Source: Novosphingobium kaempferiae (GTDB taxonomy: Bacteria > Pseudomonadota > Alphaproteobacteria > Sphingomonadales > Sphingomonadaceae). Taken from it: a stretch of DNA of 64,000 nt. The stretch covers positions 1,178,001-1,242,000 of the forward strand of contig NZ_CP089301.1 of the NCBI RefSeq assembly GCF_021227995.1, written 5' to 3'. Made by a program: the position numbers and the translations under genes. Of the stretch, positions 8,710-17,621 are shown in pieces (position 1 is the stretch's first letter; each line of letters begins with the position of its first letter). A model generated the notes under the pieces. That model worked only from the letters and a program-made list of their open reading frames with translations, was not told where the DNA came from and searched no databases.

Positions 8710-8739
8710 GGCAGCTTGAGGGATTTTCCCTCTGCTGCC
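8710..8739 (+). terminator. Hairpin between monooxygenase and TonB-receptor genes
   Basis: GGCAGC/GCTGCC encloses an inner GAGGGA/TCCCTC stem with a 3-nt loop, in the 122-nt gap before the receptor gene. No U-tract follows on the + strand; an A-run is reached 13 nt later. It may be an mRNA-processing or attenuation hairpin rather than a full terminator. Confidence 0.4.
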
Positions 8740-8779
8740 GCCTGCCTGCAAAAAAAACACAACAGAAGGAGGGGAAGAT

Positions 8780-11221
8780 ATGCTTTGCAACGAAACGATC
8801 CGTCATGGCCTGCTGAGGTCGACCACCATGCTGGCCGGGATCGGCTTGATGGGTGCGGTGGGCACGGCGCATGCTCAAGCTGCGCAAGAGCAGGACGCAG
8901 GCATCGGCGACATCATCGTGACGGCCCAGAAGCGGAGCCAGAACCTGAACGACGTGGGGATGTCGATTGCCGCTATCGGCTCCGAGCAGATCAATACGCG
9001 CGGGATCGCGCGGCCAGAGGACCTGACGAAGATCGTTCCGTCGCTCACAGTCACAAGCGATTACCGCGACACACCTGTCTACACCTTGCGCGGCGTCGGC
9101 TTCTTCGAACAGACCCTTGCCGCTGCGCCGACGGTCAGCATGTATGTCGACCAGGTTCCGCTCGTATTTCCGATCCTGGCGCGAGGGGCAGCGCTCGACC
9201 TTGAGCGCCTCGAAGTCTTGAAGGGCCCGCAGGGGACGACCTTTGGCCAGAATTCAACAGGCGGACTCATCAACTACATTGCCGCCAAGCCTACTGCGGA
9301 CTTCTCGGCCGGCCTGGACTGGGGCTATGCCCGCTTTGGCCAGTTCGACGCGAACGCCTTCGTCAGCGGCCCGATCGCAACCGACGTCTCCATTCGCGTG
9401 GCGGGTGCGACTACCCAAGGCGGTGCCTGGCAGAAAAGCGCCACGCGGGATGACACCTTGGGTGACCAGAACTTCACCCGAGGCAGGGTGATCCTCGATG
9501 CGCAGCCCTCGTCCGACCTGAAGCTCTCGCTCATGGTAAACGGATGGATCGACAAGGGCGACACGTTTGCGGGGCGCGCGCTCGAAGAACTCACCACGAC
9601 AGGCAACACGATAAGTCCGGAAGTCGGCGTGTCGATCGCCGCGCAGCGGCTTCATCCACGCGACCCTCGCATCGCTGACTGGACGCCCGGTGCGGCTTTG
9701 CGTCACGACGACTGGTTCATCCAGGGCTCGCTGCGCGCCGACTATGACCTGCTTTCGAACGTGCAATTGACATCGATCACGGCATATAGCGACTTCAGCC
9801 GGGATTCCGAGGTCGACGGCGATGGCACCTCTGCGGCCGATTTTGTCCAGAAGACGTCCGGCAGGATCAGGGATTTCTATCAGGAACTGCGCGGCTCGGG
9901 CGAGTTCCTCGACAAGCGCATGCACCTTAATGCCGGCGTGAGTTACCAGCGCAGCAAGATCGCCGACATCTATATGCAGCAACAGAATCCTGCCGGCGGC
10001 GGGTTGCAAGTGTCGCCATTCGGCGCATTCCTGCTCGACGATCCGAAGGGGTTCACCCGGATCTCAACGCTCGCCGCGTTTGCAAGCGGGGACTATCAGT
10101 TCAGCGATCGCCTCCAGGTCGAAGCCGGCGTCCGGTACACATCGTCTCGCACGCATTACCGGGGATGCACTGCTGACGGCGGCGATGGTGGTTTGGCGAA
10201 CATCGTGGGCAGCATCCAGGAGCAAGTGCTCGGGAGGGCGCGCACGACCGCCCCGGGCGAATGCATCACTCTCAATGACGCTCCCGACGCAGTACCGGCA
10301 GACCAGTTCGCCTCCGGTTTCTACGAGGATGACCTAGACCAGGACAATGTGTCCTGGCGCGCGAACTTGAACTGGAAGCCGTTCGCCGATGACAAGCTGC
10401 TCTATGCGAACGTGAGCCGCGGATACAAGGCGGGAAGCTTCGTAATGACCGGCGCGAACCTAAGTAGCCAGCTGGCGCCGGTTCGGCAGGAGCGGCTGAC
10501 TGCCTACGAGCTCGGCTTCAAGCTCCCGATTGCCGGGCGCTCGGTCCAGATCAACGGTGCAGCGTTCTACTATGACTACAAGGGCAAGCAGATCCGCGGC
10601 CGGTTCGTGAACATCTTCGGCGTTCTGGAGCGCTTGTCGAACATTCCCCGCTCGGACATCCTTGGTGCAGAGGGCCAAGTCCTGCTGCGTCCGTTCGAAG
10701 GTCTCAGCGCATCGGCAAACGCCACTTACGTCCGCTCACGGGTTCGCAGCAATCCTGATGGCTCGGACTACACGACCTTCCCCAGCCGTGCGCATGACCC
10801 GGCCGCCGCAGTACCGGTAACGGGAATGAGCTTCCCCTTCACCCCAAAGTTCTCCGCCTCTGCCGACATCGGCTATGACTGGGCTGTGTCCGATGGACTG
10901 AAGGCCTCGATCGGTGCCAGCTTGACCTACCAGGGACGCAGCCGAGCCACGCTCACGCAAGCTGACCCGGGAAGGCCGGCCGATACTTCGCTCGGTGCAC
11001 GCGACACGTATAACGACCCGACGTTCTCGTTGCCTGCCTACACACTTCTCGATCTGCGGGCTAGCCTTGCCAGCCCGGATGGGAAGTACACCGTAAGCAT
11101 CTTCGGGCGAAACGTGACAAACAAGTTCTACGCGACATCGACGACGCTCGTCCTTGATACCATCGTCCAGTACACGGGCATGCCCGCAACTTACGGAATA
11201 AAGTTGTCGGTGCGTTACTGA
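8780..11221 (+). CDS. TonB-dependent outer-membrane receptor
   Basis: 813-residue receptor. It begins with a signal peptide (hydrophobic LAGIGLMGAVGTAHA, cleavage after AHA). A TonB-box/plug start DIIVTAQKRSQNLNDVGMS follows, with the plug motifs YTLRGVGFF and LERLEVLKGPQGTTFGQNSTGG. The long beta-barrel ends in a C-terminal aromatic residue (SVRY). Barrel motifs such as YANVSRGYKAGSF and TAYELGFKL are those of sphingomonad catabolic receptors. AAGGAGGGG lies 6-7 nt before the ATG. It probably imports the substrate of the surrounding cluster across the outer membrane. No siderophore genes are near. Confidence 0.93.
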   Translation: MLCNETIRHGLLRSTTMLAGIGLMGAVGTAHAQAAQEQDAGIGDIIVTAQKRSQNLNDVGMSIAAIGSEQINTRGIARPEDLTKIVPSLTVTSDYRDTPVYTLRGVGFFEQTLAAAPTVSMYVDQVPLVFPILARGAALDLERLEVLKGPQGTTFGQNSTGGLINYIAAKPTADFSAGLDWGYARFGQFDANAFVSGPIATDVSIRVAGATTQGGAWQKSATRDDTLGDQNFTRGRVILDAQPSSDLKLSLMVNGWIDKGDTFAGRALEELTTTGNTISPEVGVSIAAQRLHPRDPRIADWTPGAALRHDDWFIQGSLRADYDLLSNVQLTSITAYSDFSRDSEVDGDGTSAADFVQKTSGRIRDFYQELRGSGEFLDKRMHLNAGVSYQRSKIADIYMQQQNPAGGGLQVSPFGAFLLDDPKGFTRISTLAAFASGDYQFSDRLQVEAGVRYTSSRTHYRGCTADGGDGGLANIVGSIQEQVLGRARTTAPGECITLNDAPDAVPADQFASGFYEDDLDQDNVSWRANLNWKPFADDKLLYANVSRGYKAGSFVMTGANLSSQLAPVRQERLTAYELGFKLPIAGRSVQINGAAFYYDYKGKQIRGRFVNIFGVLERLSNIPRSDILGAEGQVLLRPFEGLSASANATYVRSRVRSNPDGSDYTTFPSRAHDPAAAVPVTGMSFPFTPKFSASADIGYDWAVSDGLKASIGASLTYQGRSRATLTQADPGRPADTSLGARDTYNDPTFSLPAYTLLDLRASLASPDGKYTVSIFGRNVTNKFYATSTTLVLDTIVQYTGMPATYGIKLSVRY

Positions 11222-11257
11222 TCAGGACCGTTGCCCTTCAATCGAGTAGGCTTTTGA

Positions 11258-11974
11258 ATGAGAGTGTCAGGAAAGATCGCAATCGTTACCGGCGCATTTG
11301 GTGGAATCGGCAGCGCCTGTACGCAGTTACTCGCCGCAGAAGGGGCAACGGTCTACGCTGCCGACCGGGCGCTGCCAGCGGATCCGCTACCTGACACTGT
11401 CATTCCGGTTCAGCTCGACGTCTCGTCGGAACAGGAATGGGGTTCTCTGGCCGCCCGTGTTGCTGCGGATTTCGGGCGGCTCGACATTCTCGTTAACAAT
11501 GCGGGTATTGGAGTGTTCGAAGACATCGCCAGTACCGATCTTGATAACTGGAACGAGGTCATAGCCGTCAACCAGACAGGCGTGATGCTGGGCATGCGCG
11601 AATTCCTTCCGCTTCTCGTCAAGGCTCAAGGCAGCATCGTGAACGTATCCTCGATGCTGGGCATCGTCGCGCAGCCCGGCCTGGCGGCCTACCACGCGAC
11701 AAAGGCAGCGGTGCTGGGCCTCACCCGCAATGCGGCGGTGACTTATGCACACCAAGGCGTGCGTGCGAACGCCATCCATCCAGGCATAATCGACGTCCCG
11801 CGCATGAGAGCGCGGGACCAAGAGCAATTGCAAACGATCGTCGATGCGACTCCGCTTGGTCGTCGCGGCCGTCCAGAGGATGTCGCCATGGGGGTACTTT
11901 ATCTTGCGAGCGACGAATCTCGATTTGTCACCGGAGCCTCCCTGGTGATCGATGGAGGCTATACGGCGCGCTGA
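11258..11974 (+). CDS. Short-chain dehydrogenase/reductase (SDR 1)
   Basis: 238-residue classical SDR. It has the cofactor loop TGAFGGIG, NNAG at the fourth strand, the catalytic Ser in NVSSMLG, the Tyr-x-x-x-Lys as YHATK, and the C-terminal ASLVIDGGYTAR. It oxidises or reduces a carbonyl/alcohol with NAD(P). It starts 36 nt after the TonB receptor and ends in front of a bidirectional terminator, so it closes the monooxygenase-receptor unit. Confidence 0.9.
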   Translation: MRVSGKIAIVTGAFGGIGSACTQLLAAEGATVYAADRALPADPLPDTVIPVQLDVSSEQEWGSLAARVAADFGRLDILVNNAGIGVFEDIASTDLDNWNEVIAVNQTGVMLGMREFLPLLVKAQGSIVNVSSMLGIVAQPGLAAYHATKAAVLGLTRNAAVTYAHQGVRANAIHPGIIDVPRMRARDQEQLQTIVDATPLGRRGRPEDVAMGVLYLASDESRFVTGASLVIDGGYTAR

Positions 11975-12017
11975 ATTTGCCCCGTATGAACGTTTCGGAC
12001 CTGGTCCGCAATAAAAG

Positions 12018-12059
12018 GAGGATAGGGGCGACTGTCGCAAGCCAGTCGCCCCTATCCTC
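12018..12059. terminator. Strong hairpin terminator between convergent SDR genes
   Basis: A perfect 17-bp inverted repeat (12018-12034 with 12043-12059) and 8-nt loop. In the leftward direction the stem is followed by a T-rich tail (CCTTTTAT). The right arm overlaps the stop codon of the leftward SDR at 12058. It serves as an intrinsic terminator for that gene and probably also insulates the rightward unit. Confidence 0.8.
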
Positions 12060-12804
12060 AACGCGCTTCCGGTCCCGCAATGGTTATGCCCCCATCAACG
12101 CGCAGGATCTGTCCCGTGACGAAGCCGGCTTGGGGGGAGGCGAGGAACAGCGCGGCTGCGGCTATGTCCTCGGGTAGGCCGACACGCCGCAAGGGCGTCC
12201 GCCGCTTTCGCGCGTCCCAGTCCTCCCGGGACAAGGTTCGCTGGGCCAACGGCGTGGATGTCGGTCCGGGGCATATCGCGTTTACCCGAATACCTTGGGG
12301 ACCAAGTTCCACTGCTGCTTGTCGTGTGAAAGCTGCAACGCCGCCCTTTATAGCGCTGTAGACTGCCGCATTGGCCAGCCCGACATCGGCCACGGGGGAG
12401 GTAAAATTTATAACGCATCCGCCCGATGACGCCAGCAGCGGCTGCAGGACTGCGGTCGTCATCAAGACCGACCGAAGGCCAACGGCGCATGCCCGATCGA
12501 ATTCGTCCCAATCAATTTGCCCCAGCGGTGCATAAGCGAGAAGTACCGCACAATTGACAAGGACATCGACGCGAGCAAGTGCGAGCAGGGCCGAACGTAA
12601 AGCCGCCTCGTCCTCCAAATCGATCACGAGCGGCGTGAAGGATGTCTTGTACGACTCCTTTAGCGCTTCCAGCGCACGTCTATCGCGATCGAGCCCGACG
12701 ACATGGAAGCCTTCGCCCGCAAACCCCTCGACAAGCGCAGTGCCCAGGCCGCCTGCGGCGCCGGTGATGACGACGAGACGGCGTGTATCGACGGGTGAGG
12801 TCAT
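12058..12804 (-). CDS. Short-chain dehydrogenase/reductase (SDR 2)
   Basis: 248-residue classical SDR with TGAAGGLG, the catalytic Tyr and Lys in YSAIK, VNAICPGPTSTPL and the closing GQILRVDGG. The usual NNAG is replaced by NCAV. It follows the cupin gene with a 97-nt gap in the same leftward unit, whose promoter region holds an operator copy. The substrate is unknown. Confidence 0.88.
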   Translation of the reverse strand: MTSPVDTRRLVVITGAAGGLGTALVEGFAGEGFHVVGLDRDRRALEALKESYKTSFTPLVIDLEDEAALRSALLALARVDVLVNCAVLLAYAPLGQIDWDEFDRACAVGLRSVLMTTAVLQPLLASSGGCVINFTSPVADVGLANAAVYSAIKGGVAAFTRQAAVELGPQGIRVNAICPGPTSTPLAQRTLSREDWDARKRRTPLRRVGLPEDIAAAALFLASPQAGFVTGQILRVDGGITIAGPEAR

Positions 12805-12901
12805 GCAATTACTCCCCGCCGGCGCGAGGCGGCAAACGCTGCGAGCCCGCGCGCCCTACCTCGGTCATGGCTGTTCGACGATGGGACCGGCTCCGTTGCC
12901 A

Positions 12902-13300
12902 TCATCGCAGTTCCTGCCCTTGCAAATCGCCCTCGAGAAACTTGTTCGGCTTGAGAAAGAAGGACAGCACAAGCGCGCCACCGGGTGAATGGGCCAAATG
13001 CTGGTTGCCCTTGGGCCGCCAGACATAATTCCCGGCGACAGCCTCCCCTTCATCGTCAACGATCGAGCCTTCCAGAACCCAGGTCTGCTCGACTTCCACA
13101 TGCTCGTGTCGCGCGAGCACGGCGCCAGGTCTCCAGCGAAAAAGTGCCGTCAGGAGCCCGGTTTCGCGATCTTCCATCAGCGTTTTTATTTCGATCCCCG
13201 GCGATGGCGTGGGTTTCCAGGGGAGGCCTTCCACATCGACATATCGCGATTCAAGGGGGCCAAGAGTGTCTTCCATCGCGAGATGCGGGGTCCTTATCAT
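12902..13300 (-). CDS. Small cupin protein (ChrR-cupin-like)
   Basis: 132-residue single-domain cupin. Motif 1 is PGAVLARHEHVEVEQTWVLEG with the His-x-His and Glu metal ligands; motif 2 is YVWRPKGNQHLAHSPGG with the last His. It resembles the cupin domain of ChrR and acetylacetone-cleaving (Dke1-like) enzymes. It could be a small metal-dependent dioxygenase or isomerase rather than a regulator. It is the first gene of a leftward unit (cupin then SDR 2), diverging from the M24/GST genes across a 303-nt region with two operator copies. Confidence 0.8.
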   Translation of the reverse strand: MIRTPHLAMEDTLGPLESRYVDVEGLPWKPTPSPGIEIKTLMEDRETGLLTALFRWRPGAVLARHEHVEVEQTWVLEGSIVDDEGEAVAGNYVWRPKGNQHLAHSPGGALVLSFFLKPNKFLEGDLQGQELR

Positions 13301-13379
13301 CGTACTCTCCTTGTATTTTAAACCGGCCGTCGGCTCTTCGCGGCACGCGCGACAGCGGCGAGATCGACCCGAGTCTTGC

Positions 13380-13397
13380 TGTAGTCAAAGGGCTACA
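13380..13397. promoter_or_regulatory. TetR-type operator copy 3 (imperfect)
   Basis: TGTAGTC AAAG GGCTACA: one mismatch (G for A) in the right arm compared with the perfect copies. It lies 79 nt upstream of the leftward cupin gene. Confidence 0.6.
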
Positions 13398-13508
13398 CAA
13401 TCGCTATTAACTGGCCCGTAGACTGTCAACTACGTTTGCCGGCCACGATATTGTTCAAACCGACGCGACAGACGCGTTGACAGCCACCGGGATCGACGCC
13501 TAAGAAAG

Positions 13509-13526
13509 TGTAGTCCAACGACTACA
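13509..13526. promoter_or_regulatory. TetR-type operator copy 4 (M24/GST unit)
   Basis: Perfect copy TGTAGTC CAAC GACTACA, 77 nt upstream of the TTG start at 13604. Confidence 0.75.
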
Positions 13527-13603
13527 CCAATGCGCGGGAACGCGGTATCGCCGCCCGCCATGAAACGGGTCTTGGGTCTACGATAATCCCTAGGAGATGA
13601 AAC

Positions 13604-14923
13604 TTGGCAGCAGCACTTCCCTTGTTCCCGGGCTCTGCACGCATTCCCGACGGCGCAAGACCGACGAAGGTTCCCCAGCAGCACATGCCGCTATTGTCCC
13701 TGGCCGAACGGGATCGCCGTTGGGATCGCCTGCGCAAGAAGATGAGAGCGGCCAAAGTGGACTGCTTACTGTTCACGAGCAATGACATGTTCTACGACAT
13801 GGCCAGCGCGAACACCCGCTACATCTTTCATGTAGGCGCCAAGATGGCCCTCTACGGGTTATTCATGATCGATCGCGATCCGGTGATGTGGAATTCGCCG
13901 CCCCACATGAACCGGCCCTACAACTTCCATCTTTCCGTTCAGGACTGGGTCGACGACATCCGTCCTTTCCAGGGATTCGCGCCAATCGCCGAGACCTTGC
14001 GTGAACTGGGGTTGGATCGCGGCCGCATCGGCCTCGTCGCCTTCGGCTCGACGCTCGCGCCGAATACGATGCTGCAGGCGGAAGGAGACGCGCTTCGCGC
14101 TCTCCTTCCGAACGCCGTCTTCCAGGACATGACCTGGGTGCTGGAGGAGATGCGGCTGGTAAAAAGCGAGGAGGAAATCGGCCACTTGCGCAAGGCTGGC
14201 AAGGTGGCTCGCCAAGTCATCGACGCTGTCATGGCGACAGCGCGCCCCGGCGTGCTGGAGGCTGAGGTCTTCGCGGAGATGGTTCGCACGCAGATTGCCA
14301 ATGGTTGCGAGCCGAACGTCTTCAACCTCTTCAATTCAGGGCCTGTCGAGCATCCCTCCGACGAACTGTGGCACCTCCTGCACGGCGTCGAGCAGCCGCA
14401 GATACCTTCCATGCGACCGCTTTCCGAAGGGGACCTGATCCTCACCGAATACCACACGAAGTATGGCGGTTACTCATGCCATACCGAGTACAGCATCTAC
14501 CTGGGCAAGACACCACCGTCCAAGCTCCTGGATCTCTACAAGGTCTCCGTCGAGTGCCTCGATGTAAGCAAGGAGGTATTCAAGGTCGGCAATACCCTTG
14601 GGGAGGTATGGCGGGCGATCCGCAAGCCTGCGGAAAAGGCAGGGTATGACTGGGTCGAGCTTGGCTTCCATGCCATGGGCCTGGCGTCACCCGAATTCCC
14701 TTCCGTCGTCTACAAGGAAGGATACGGCCTCCCTGCAGCGAACGGACACCAGCTCGAAGACTTCGTTCTCGAGGAAGGGATGTGCTTCGGCAACAACATT
14801 GACCTCTACGATCCTGACTGGAAACCCGATGTCGGCACGATGCTGGCGGATTTCATGGTCGTGCGCCCTGGCAGCGCCGAGGTTCTGGTCAACGTGCCAC
14901 GTGAGCTCGGCGTCGTGGCATGA
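13604..14923 (+). CDS. M24-family pita-bread-fold protein lacking the metal ligands (creatinase-like hydrolase)
   Basis: 439 residues, with an N-terminal creatinase/aminopeptidase-P-type domain (to about 180) and a C-terminal pita-bread M24 domain. Aligned by eye with prolidase, the five metal ligands Asp-Asp-His-Glu-Glu are Glu282, His293, His356, Asn398 and Ala415, so only the His is kept. It is therefore unlikely to be a metallopeptidase. A metal-free hydrolase of the creatinase type, or another lyase of this fold such as DddP, is more likely. TTG at 13604 is chosen because TAGGAG lies 7 nt upstream; an internal ATG at 13685 is the alternative. The stop overlaps the next gene by 4 nt, and an operator copy lies upstream. 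Confidence 0.85.
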   Translation: MAAALPLFPGSARIPDGARPTKVPQQHMPLLSLAERDRRWDRLRKKMRAAKVDCLLFTSNDMFYDMASANTRYIFHVGAKMALYGLFMIDRDPVMWNSPPHMNRPYNFHLSVQDWVDDIRPFQGFAPIAETLRELGLDRGRIGLVAFGSTLAPNTMLQAEGDALRALLPNAVFQDMTWVLEEMRLVKSEEEIGHLRKAGKVARQVIDAVMATARPGVLEAEVFAEMVRTQIANGCEPNVFNLFNSGPVEHPSDELWHLLHGVEQPQIPSMRPLSEGDLILTEYHTKYGGYSCHTEYSIYLGKTPPSKLLDLYKVSVECLDVSKEVFKVGNTLGEVWRAIRKPAEKAGYDWVELGFHAMGLASPEFPSVVYKEGYGLPAANGHQLEDFVLEEGMCFGNNIDLYDPDWKPDVGTMLADFMVVRPGSAEVLVNVPRELGVVA

Positions 14924-15558
14924 TCGTGGTCCACCATCTCGCCCGGTCGCAATCGGAACGGATAGCATGGCTCTGCGAAGAGCTGAGCCTGCCCTATACC
15001 ATTGCGCGGTATGAACGACTGGAGCGCAACGGGCGAGCCCCGGAAGCTTTCAAGGCGCTCCATCCGCTAGGCATTGCGCCACTCGTGGAAAGCGATGGCC
15101 GCATGCTCGCGGAATCGGGTGCGATCGTGGATCATATCCTTGCCCGGCATGGCGACGGCAGGTTGCAGGTGGCACCGGAAAGTCGTGACTTCGATGCGTT
15201 CCTGTTCTGGAAGCACTTTGCCAATGCAACCTTCCTTCCAGCAATCATTACCAATCTGATTACAGCCATGGCAGGGGCTACCGACGAGCGGGTCCTCGAG
15301 ATCGTGCGGATGCGCCTGTCGCCCATCTACCCGTTCATCGAGGACCGGCTCTCCCAGGCACCCTTCTTCGCCGGGGAGCGCTTCACCGCCGCAGATATCA
15401 TGATGGTTTTCCCGCTCACGACCCAGCGGCATTTTCATCCACGAGACCATTCCGGCTTCCCCGCTATCAGCCGATATCTCTCGCAGATCGGACAGCGTCC
15501 TGCCTACCAGGCCGCGATGGCCAGGGCCGAGCCGGGGTTCGCCCCGCTCCTGGACTGA
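14920..15558 (+). CDS. Glutathione S-transferase
   Basis: 212-residue GST with an N-terminal thioredoxin-like domain (SQSERIAWLCEELSLPY, HPLGIAPLVE, ESGAIVDHILAR) and an all-helical C-terminal domain (FAGERFTAADIMMVFPL). The start of the first domain resembles the GstB/beta-like bacterial GSTs, with Ser rather than Tyr or Cys near the active site. ATGA overlap with the M24 gene means coupled translation and a shared step. It may conjugate glutathione or remove it from an intermediate of the pathway. Confidence 0.88.
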   Translation: MIVVHHLARSQSERIAWLCEELSLPYTIARYERLERNGRAPEAFKALHPLGIAPLVESDGRMLAESGAIVDHILARHGDGRLQVAPESRDFDAFLFWKHFANATFLPAIITNLITAMAGATDERVLEIVRMRLSPIYPFIEDRLSQAPFFAGERFTAADIMMVFPLTTQRHFHPRDHSGFPAISRYLSQIGQRPAYQAAMARAEPGFAPLLD

Positions 15559-15631
15559 TTCCACTGTGGGAAGGCAAGCACCGATACCGAGCGCTCGGCT
15601 ACCTTCATGGTAGTGTCAAGGCAATCGAATG

Positions 15632-15649
15632 TGTAGTGCATCGGCTACG
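15632..15649. promoter_or_regulatory. TetR-type operator copy 5 (degenerate, before tetR)
   Basis: TGTAGTG CATC GGCTACG keeps spacing and most bases of the palindrome (three deviations). It lies 115 nt before the regulator gene and may give weaker autoregulation. Confidence 0.45.
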
Positions 15650-15764
15650 CCGAACCAAGCGCGGTCGGACCATGACCGCGATGCCGTATTGAATTGCGGC
15701 ATCGCGCGCATGCCGACGCTGGTCGGATCGGCACATGAACAACGCCAGAAGGGGACACTCGACA

Positions 15765-16472
15765 ATGCCGGCAGCGAAGAAAGACCAGCCAGCGGCAAAG
15801 GCAAATGCAAAGCCCAAGGCCAGCAAGAAAGCGGATGCGGGTGGTGTTCCACCCAGGGGCCGCGAGGAAACGCGCGAGGCGCTGCTCAAGGCGGCCAGCG
15901 AGCTGTTTGGGGGAAAGGGCCCCGACGCGGTATCGGTGCGCGACGTCGCTTCGGCGGCGGGGGTAAACCAGGGTCTGGTGCATCGTCATTTCGGTTCGAA
16001 GGAGCAGTTGATCCGGGACCTGCTGGGGCGCAACGCCGCACAGTTCAGGGAAGCGGCTGCCAATACCGACGATCTTCCCACCGCAGTGACGCAGATGTTC
16101 GGTGTCATGGAGGAGAACCCGGCTTTCATACGGATCATCGCCTATCTCCTGCTGGAGGGCTACGATCCCGCCGACTATATGACGCAGACCGGCGGATTGT
16201 CCCGCCTTACGGAACTTGCAGCCGGACAGAACGGCGAAAGCCCACCTATCAAGGCGGCGATCCTGGCATCCCGGATCATGGGATGGCTGCTGTTCGAACC
16301 CTACCTGCTTTATTCCTCGAGCTACGAAGGTGACCCTAAGGAAGCACGGTCCGAAGCCCTGCGCGCCGTCATCGCCGACATCGCCGCCTGGGATGCCCGC
16401 GCTCCAACCAGTGCTGCGCCTCCCACGATAGCCAAGTCGCGCGGCAAGGCAAAAAACAGGAGAGACGAATGA
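15765..16472 (+). CDS. TetR-family transcriptional regulator
   Basis: 235 residues. A Lys/Ala-rich, probably disordered N-terminal extension (about 35 residues) precedes a TetR helix-turn-helix: TREALLKAASELFGGKGPDAVSVRDV, then AAGVNQGLVHRHFGSKEQLI. The ligand-binding domain is less conserved and there is a basic tail (KSRGKAKNRRDE). ATG at 15765 has GGGG about 10 nt upstream; an ATG at 15735 lacks a ribosome site. It overlaps the SDR-ABM gene by 4 nt. It is the only TetR in the window and lies in the middle of the cluster whose promoters share one palindrome, so it is the best candidate for the repressor binding it. Confidence 0.9.
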   Translation: MPAAKKDQPAAKANAKPKASKKADAGGVPPRGREETREALLKAASELFGGKGPDAVSVRDVASAAGVNQGLVHRHFGSKEQLIRDLLGRNAAQFREAAANTDDLPTAVTQMFGVMEENPAFIRIIAYLLLEGYDPADYMTQTGGLSRLTELAAGQNGESPPIKAAILASRIMGWLLFEPYLLYSSSYEGDPKEARSEALRAVIADIAAWDARAPTSAAPPTIAKSRGKAKNRRDE

Positions 16473-17548
16473 ATCTCGAAGGCAAGAAGACCGCGATCAT
16501 CGGCGGCGCGTCCGGTATCGGGCGTGAGATAGCCTTGCGATTGGCACGGGCAGGAGGTTCAGTACTGATCGGCGATGTCGACATCAACGCGGCGCAGGTT
16601 ACCGCCGGCGAATTGCGGGGTCTCGGCTTCGATGCAACAGCCGAAACATGCGATCTTGGTGACGACAGGTCTGTCGCGCACTTCGCAGATCGCGCGTTCG
16701 CCACCTTGGGGACCGTGGATCTCCTCTTCAACCATGCCGGCGCATCGGTCGGCGGAATGCTGGAGGACGTGACGCCGGCCGACTGGAACTGGATGTTGAA
16801 TATCAACCTGACGGGGCTGGGGCGTTCCATCTCAGCGTTCTTGCCGCGCATGGCTGCGCAAGGCGGTGGATGGATCATAAACACGTCCTCGGGCGCCGGC
16901 CTGTTCCATGACGTTCCCCTCGCCGCTCCCTATCTGGCTTCCAAGGCAGCAATCATCGCGCTGAGCCGATCTCTCGCGACTTACGCCCTGAACCGCGGGA
17001 TCGGGGTGTCAGTGTTTTGCCCCGACATGACGGATACAGGCTTTCTGAAGCCGGGACGCCTGCGCGGAATCCCAGCCGAGCTGATGGCTGCTTCAATGCC
17101 TTCACACCGGTTACAAACGGCACAAGAAGCCGCAGATGTGCTGATCGACGGCCTCAAGGCCGGGAAGTTCCTGATCTCGGCATTTCCCGGAACGAAGGCA
17201 AAGCTCCAGAACATGGCCGCCGCCGAGATGCTTCCCGCCAGTGATGCGTGGGACGAACACGGCGGTCCCGTGCCGATCGTGCAGAAAGCCACGATCCATC
17301 TTCCCGAGGCAAATCTGGGAAAGGCCGTGGACGTGCTGCGAGAGGCCGTACCCGCATTTCGCAAGCATGTTGGTTGCCGCGCCTACGAGTATGCAATCAG
17401 CCCCGAAGCGCCGGGAACCATCTCTTTGTTTGAAGTCTGGAACAGCCAGGCCGAGCTGGATGCCCACGCCGCAACACCCGAAACCATCGCAGCGATCGGC
17501 CAGATTGCTGCGCTCGGCATGACCAGTTTCGCCGCGCAGACGTTCTGA
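16469..17548 (+). CDS. SDR fused to a C-terminal ABM (quinol-monooxygenase-like) domain
   Basis: 359 residues. Residues 1-260 form an SDR: GGASGIG cofactor loop, NHAG instead of NNAG, NTSSGAG catalytic Ser, YLASK catalytic pair. Residues about 270-359 form a dimeric ferredoxin-like antibiotic-biosynthesis-monooxygenase domain (YgiN-like): VQKATIHLPEANLG, CRAYEYAISPEAPGTISLFEVW, then LDAHAATPE. ABM proteins oxidise quinols and polyphenols without cofactors. The fusion suggests an SDR that passes its product to an oxidising or scavenging domain. The start codon overlaps the tetR stop (ATGA). No stop or frameshift lies at the junction. Confidence 0.85.
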   Translation: MNLEGKKTAIIGGASGIGREIALRLARAGGSVLIGDVDINAAQVTAGELRGLGFDATAETCDLGDDRSVAHFADRAFATLGTVDLLFNHAGASVGGMLEDVTPADWNWMLNINLTGLGRSISAFLPRMAAQGGGWIINTSSGAGLFHDVPLAAPYLASKAAIIALSRSLATYALNRGIGVSVFCPDMTDTGFLKPGRLRGIPAELMAASMPSHRLQTAQEAADVLIDGLKAGKFLISAFPGTKAKLQNMAAAEMLPASDAWDEHGGPVPIVQKATIHLPEANLGKAVDVLREAVPAFRKHVGCRAYEYAISPEAPGTISLFEVWNSQAELDAHAATPETIAAIGQIAALGMTSFAAQTF

Positions 17549-17621
17549 CCGGCGGCCAGGGCGAACAACCATTTCCAGATGAACGTACCGCGCCGTCAGG
17601 CGTGAATGAGGAGACGTGCCC

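Larger units (their letters stand above)
13301..13603. promoter_or_regulatory. Divergent control region cupin / M24 protein
   Basis: 303 nt without a gene. It holds one imperfect operator (80 nt from the cupin start) and one perfect operator (78 nt from the M24 start). A TTGACA at 13477-13482 may be a -35 box, but the -10 is unclear. Confidence 0.55.
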
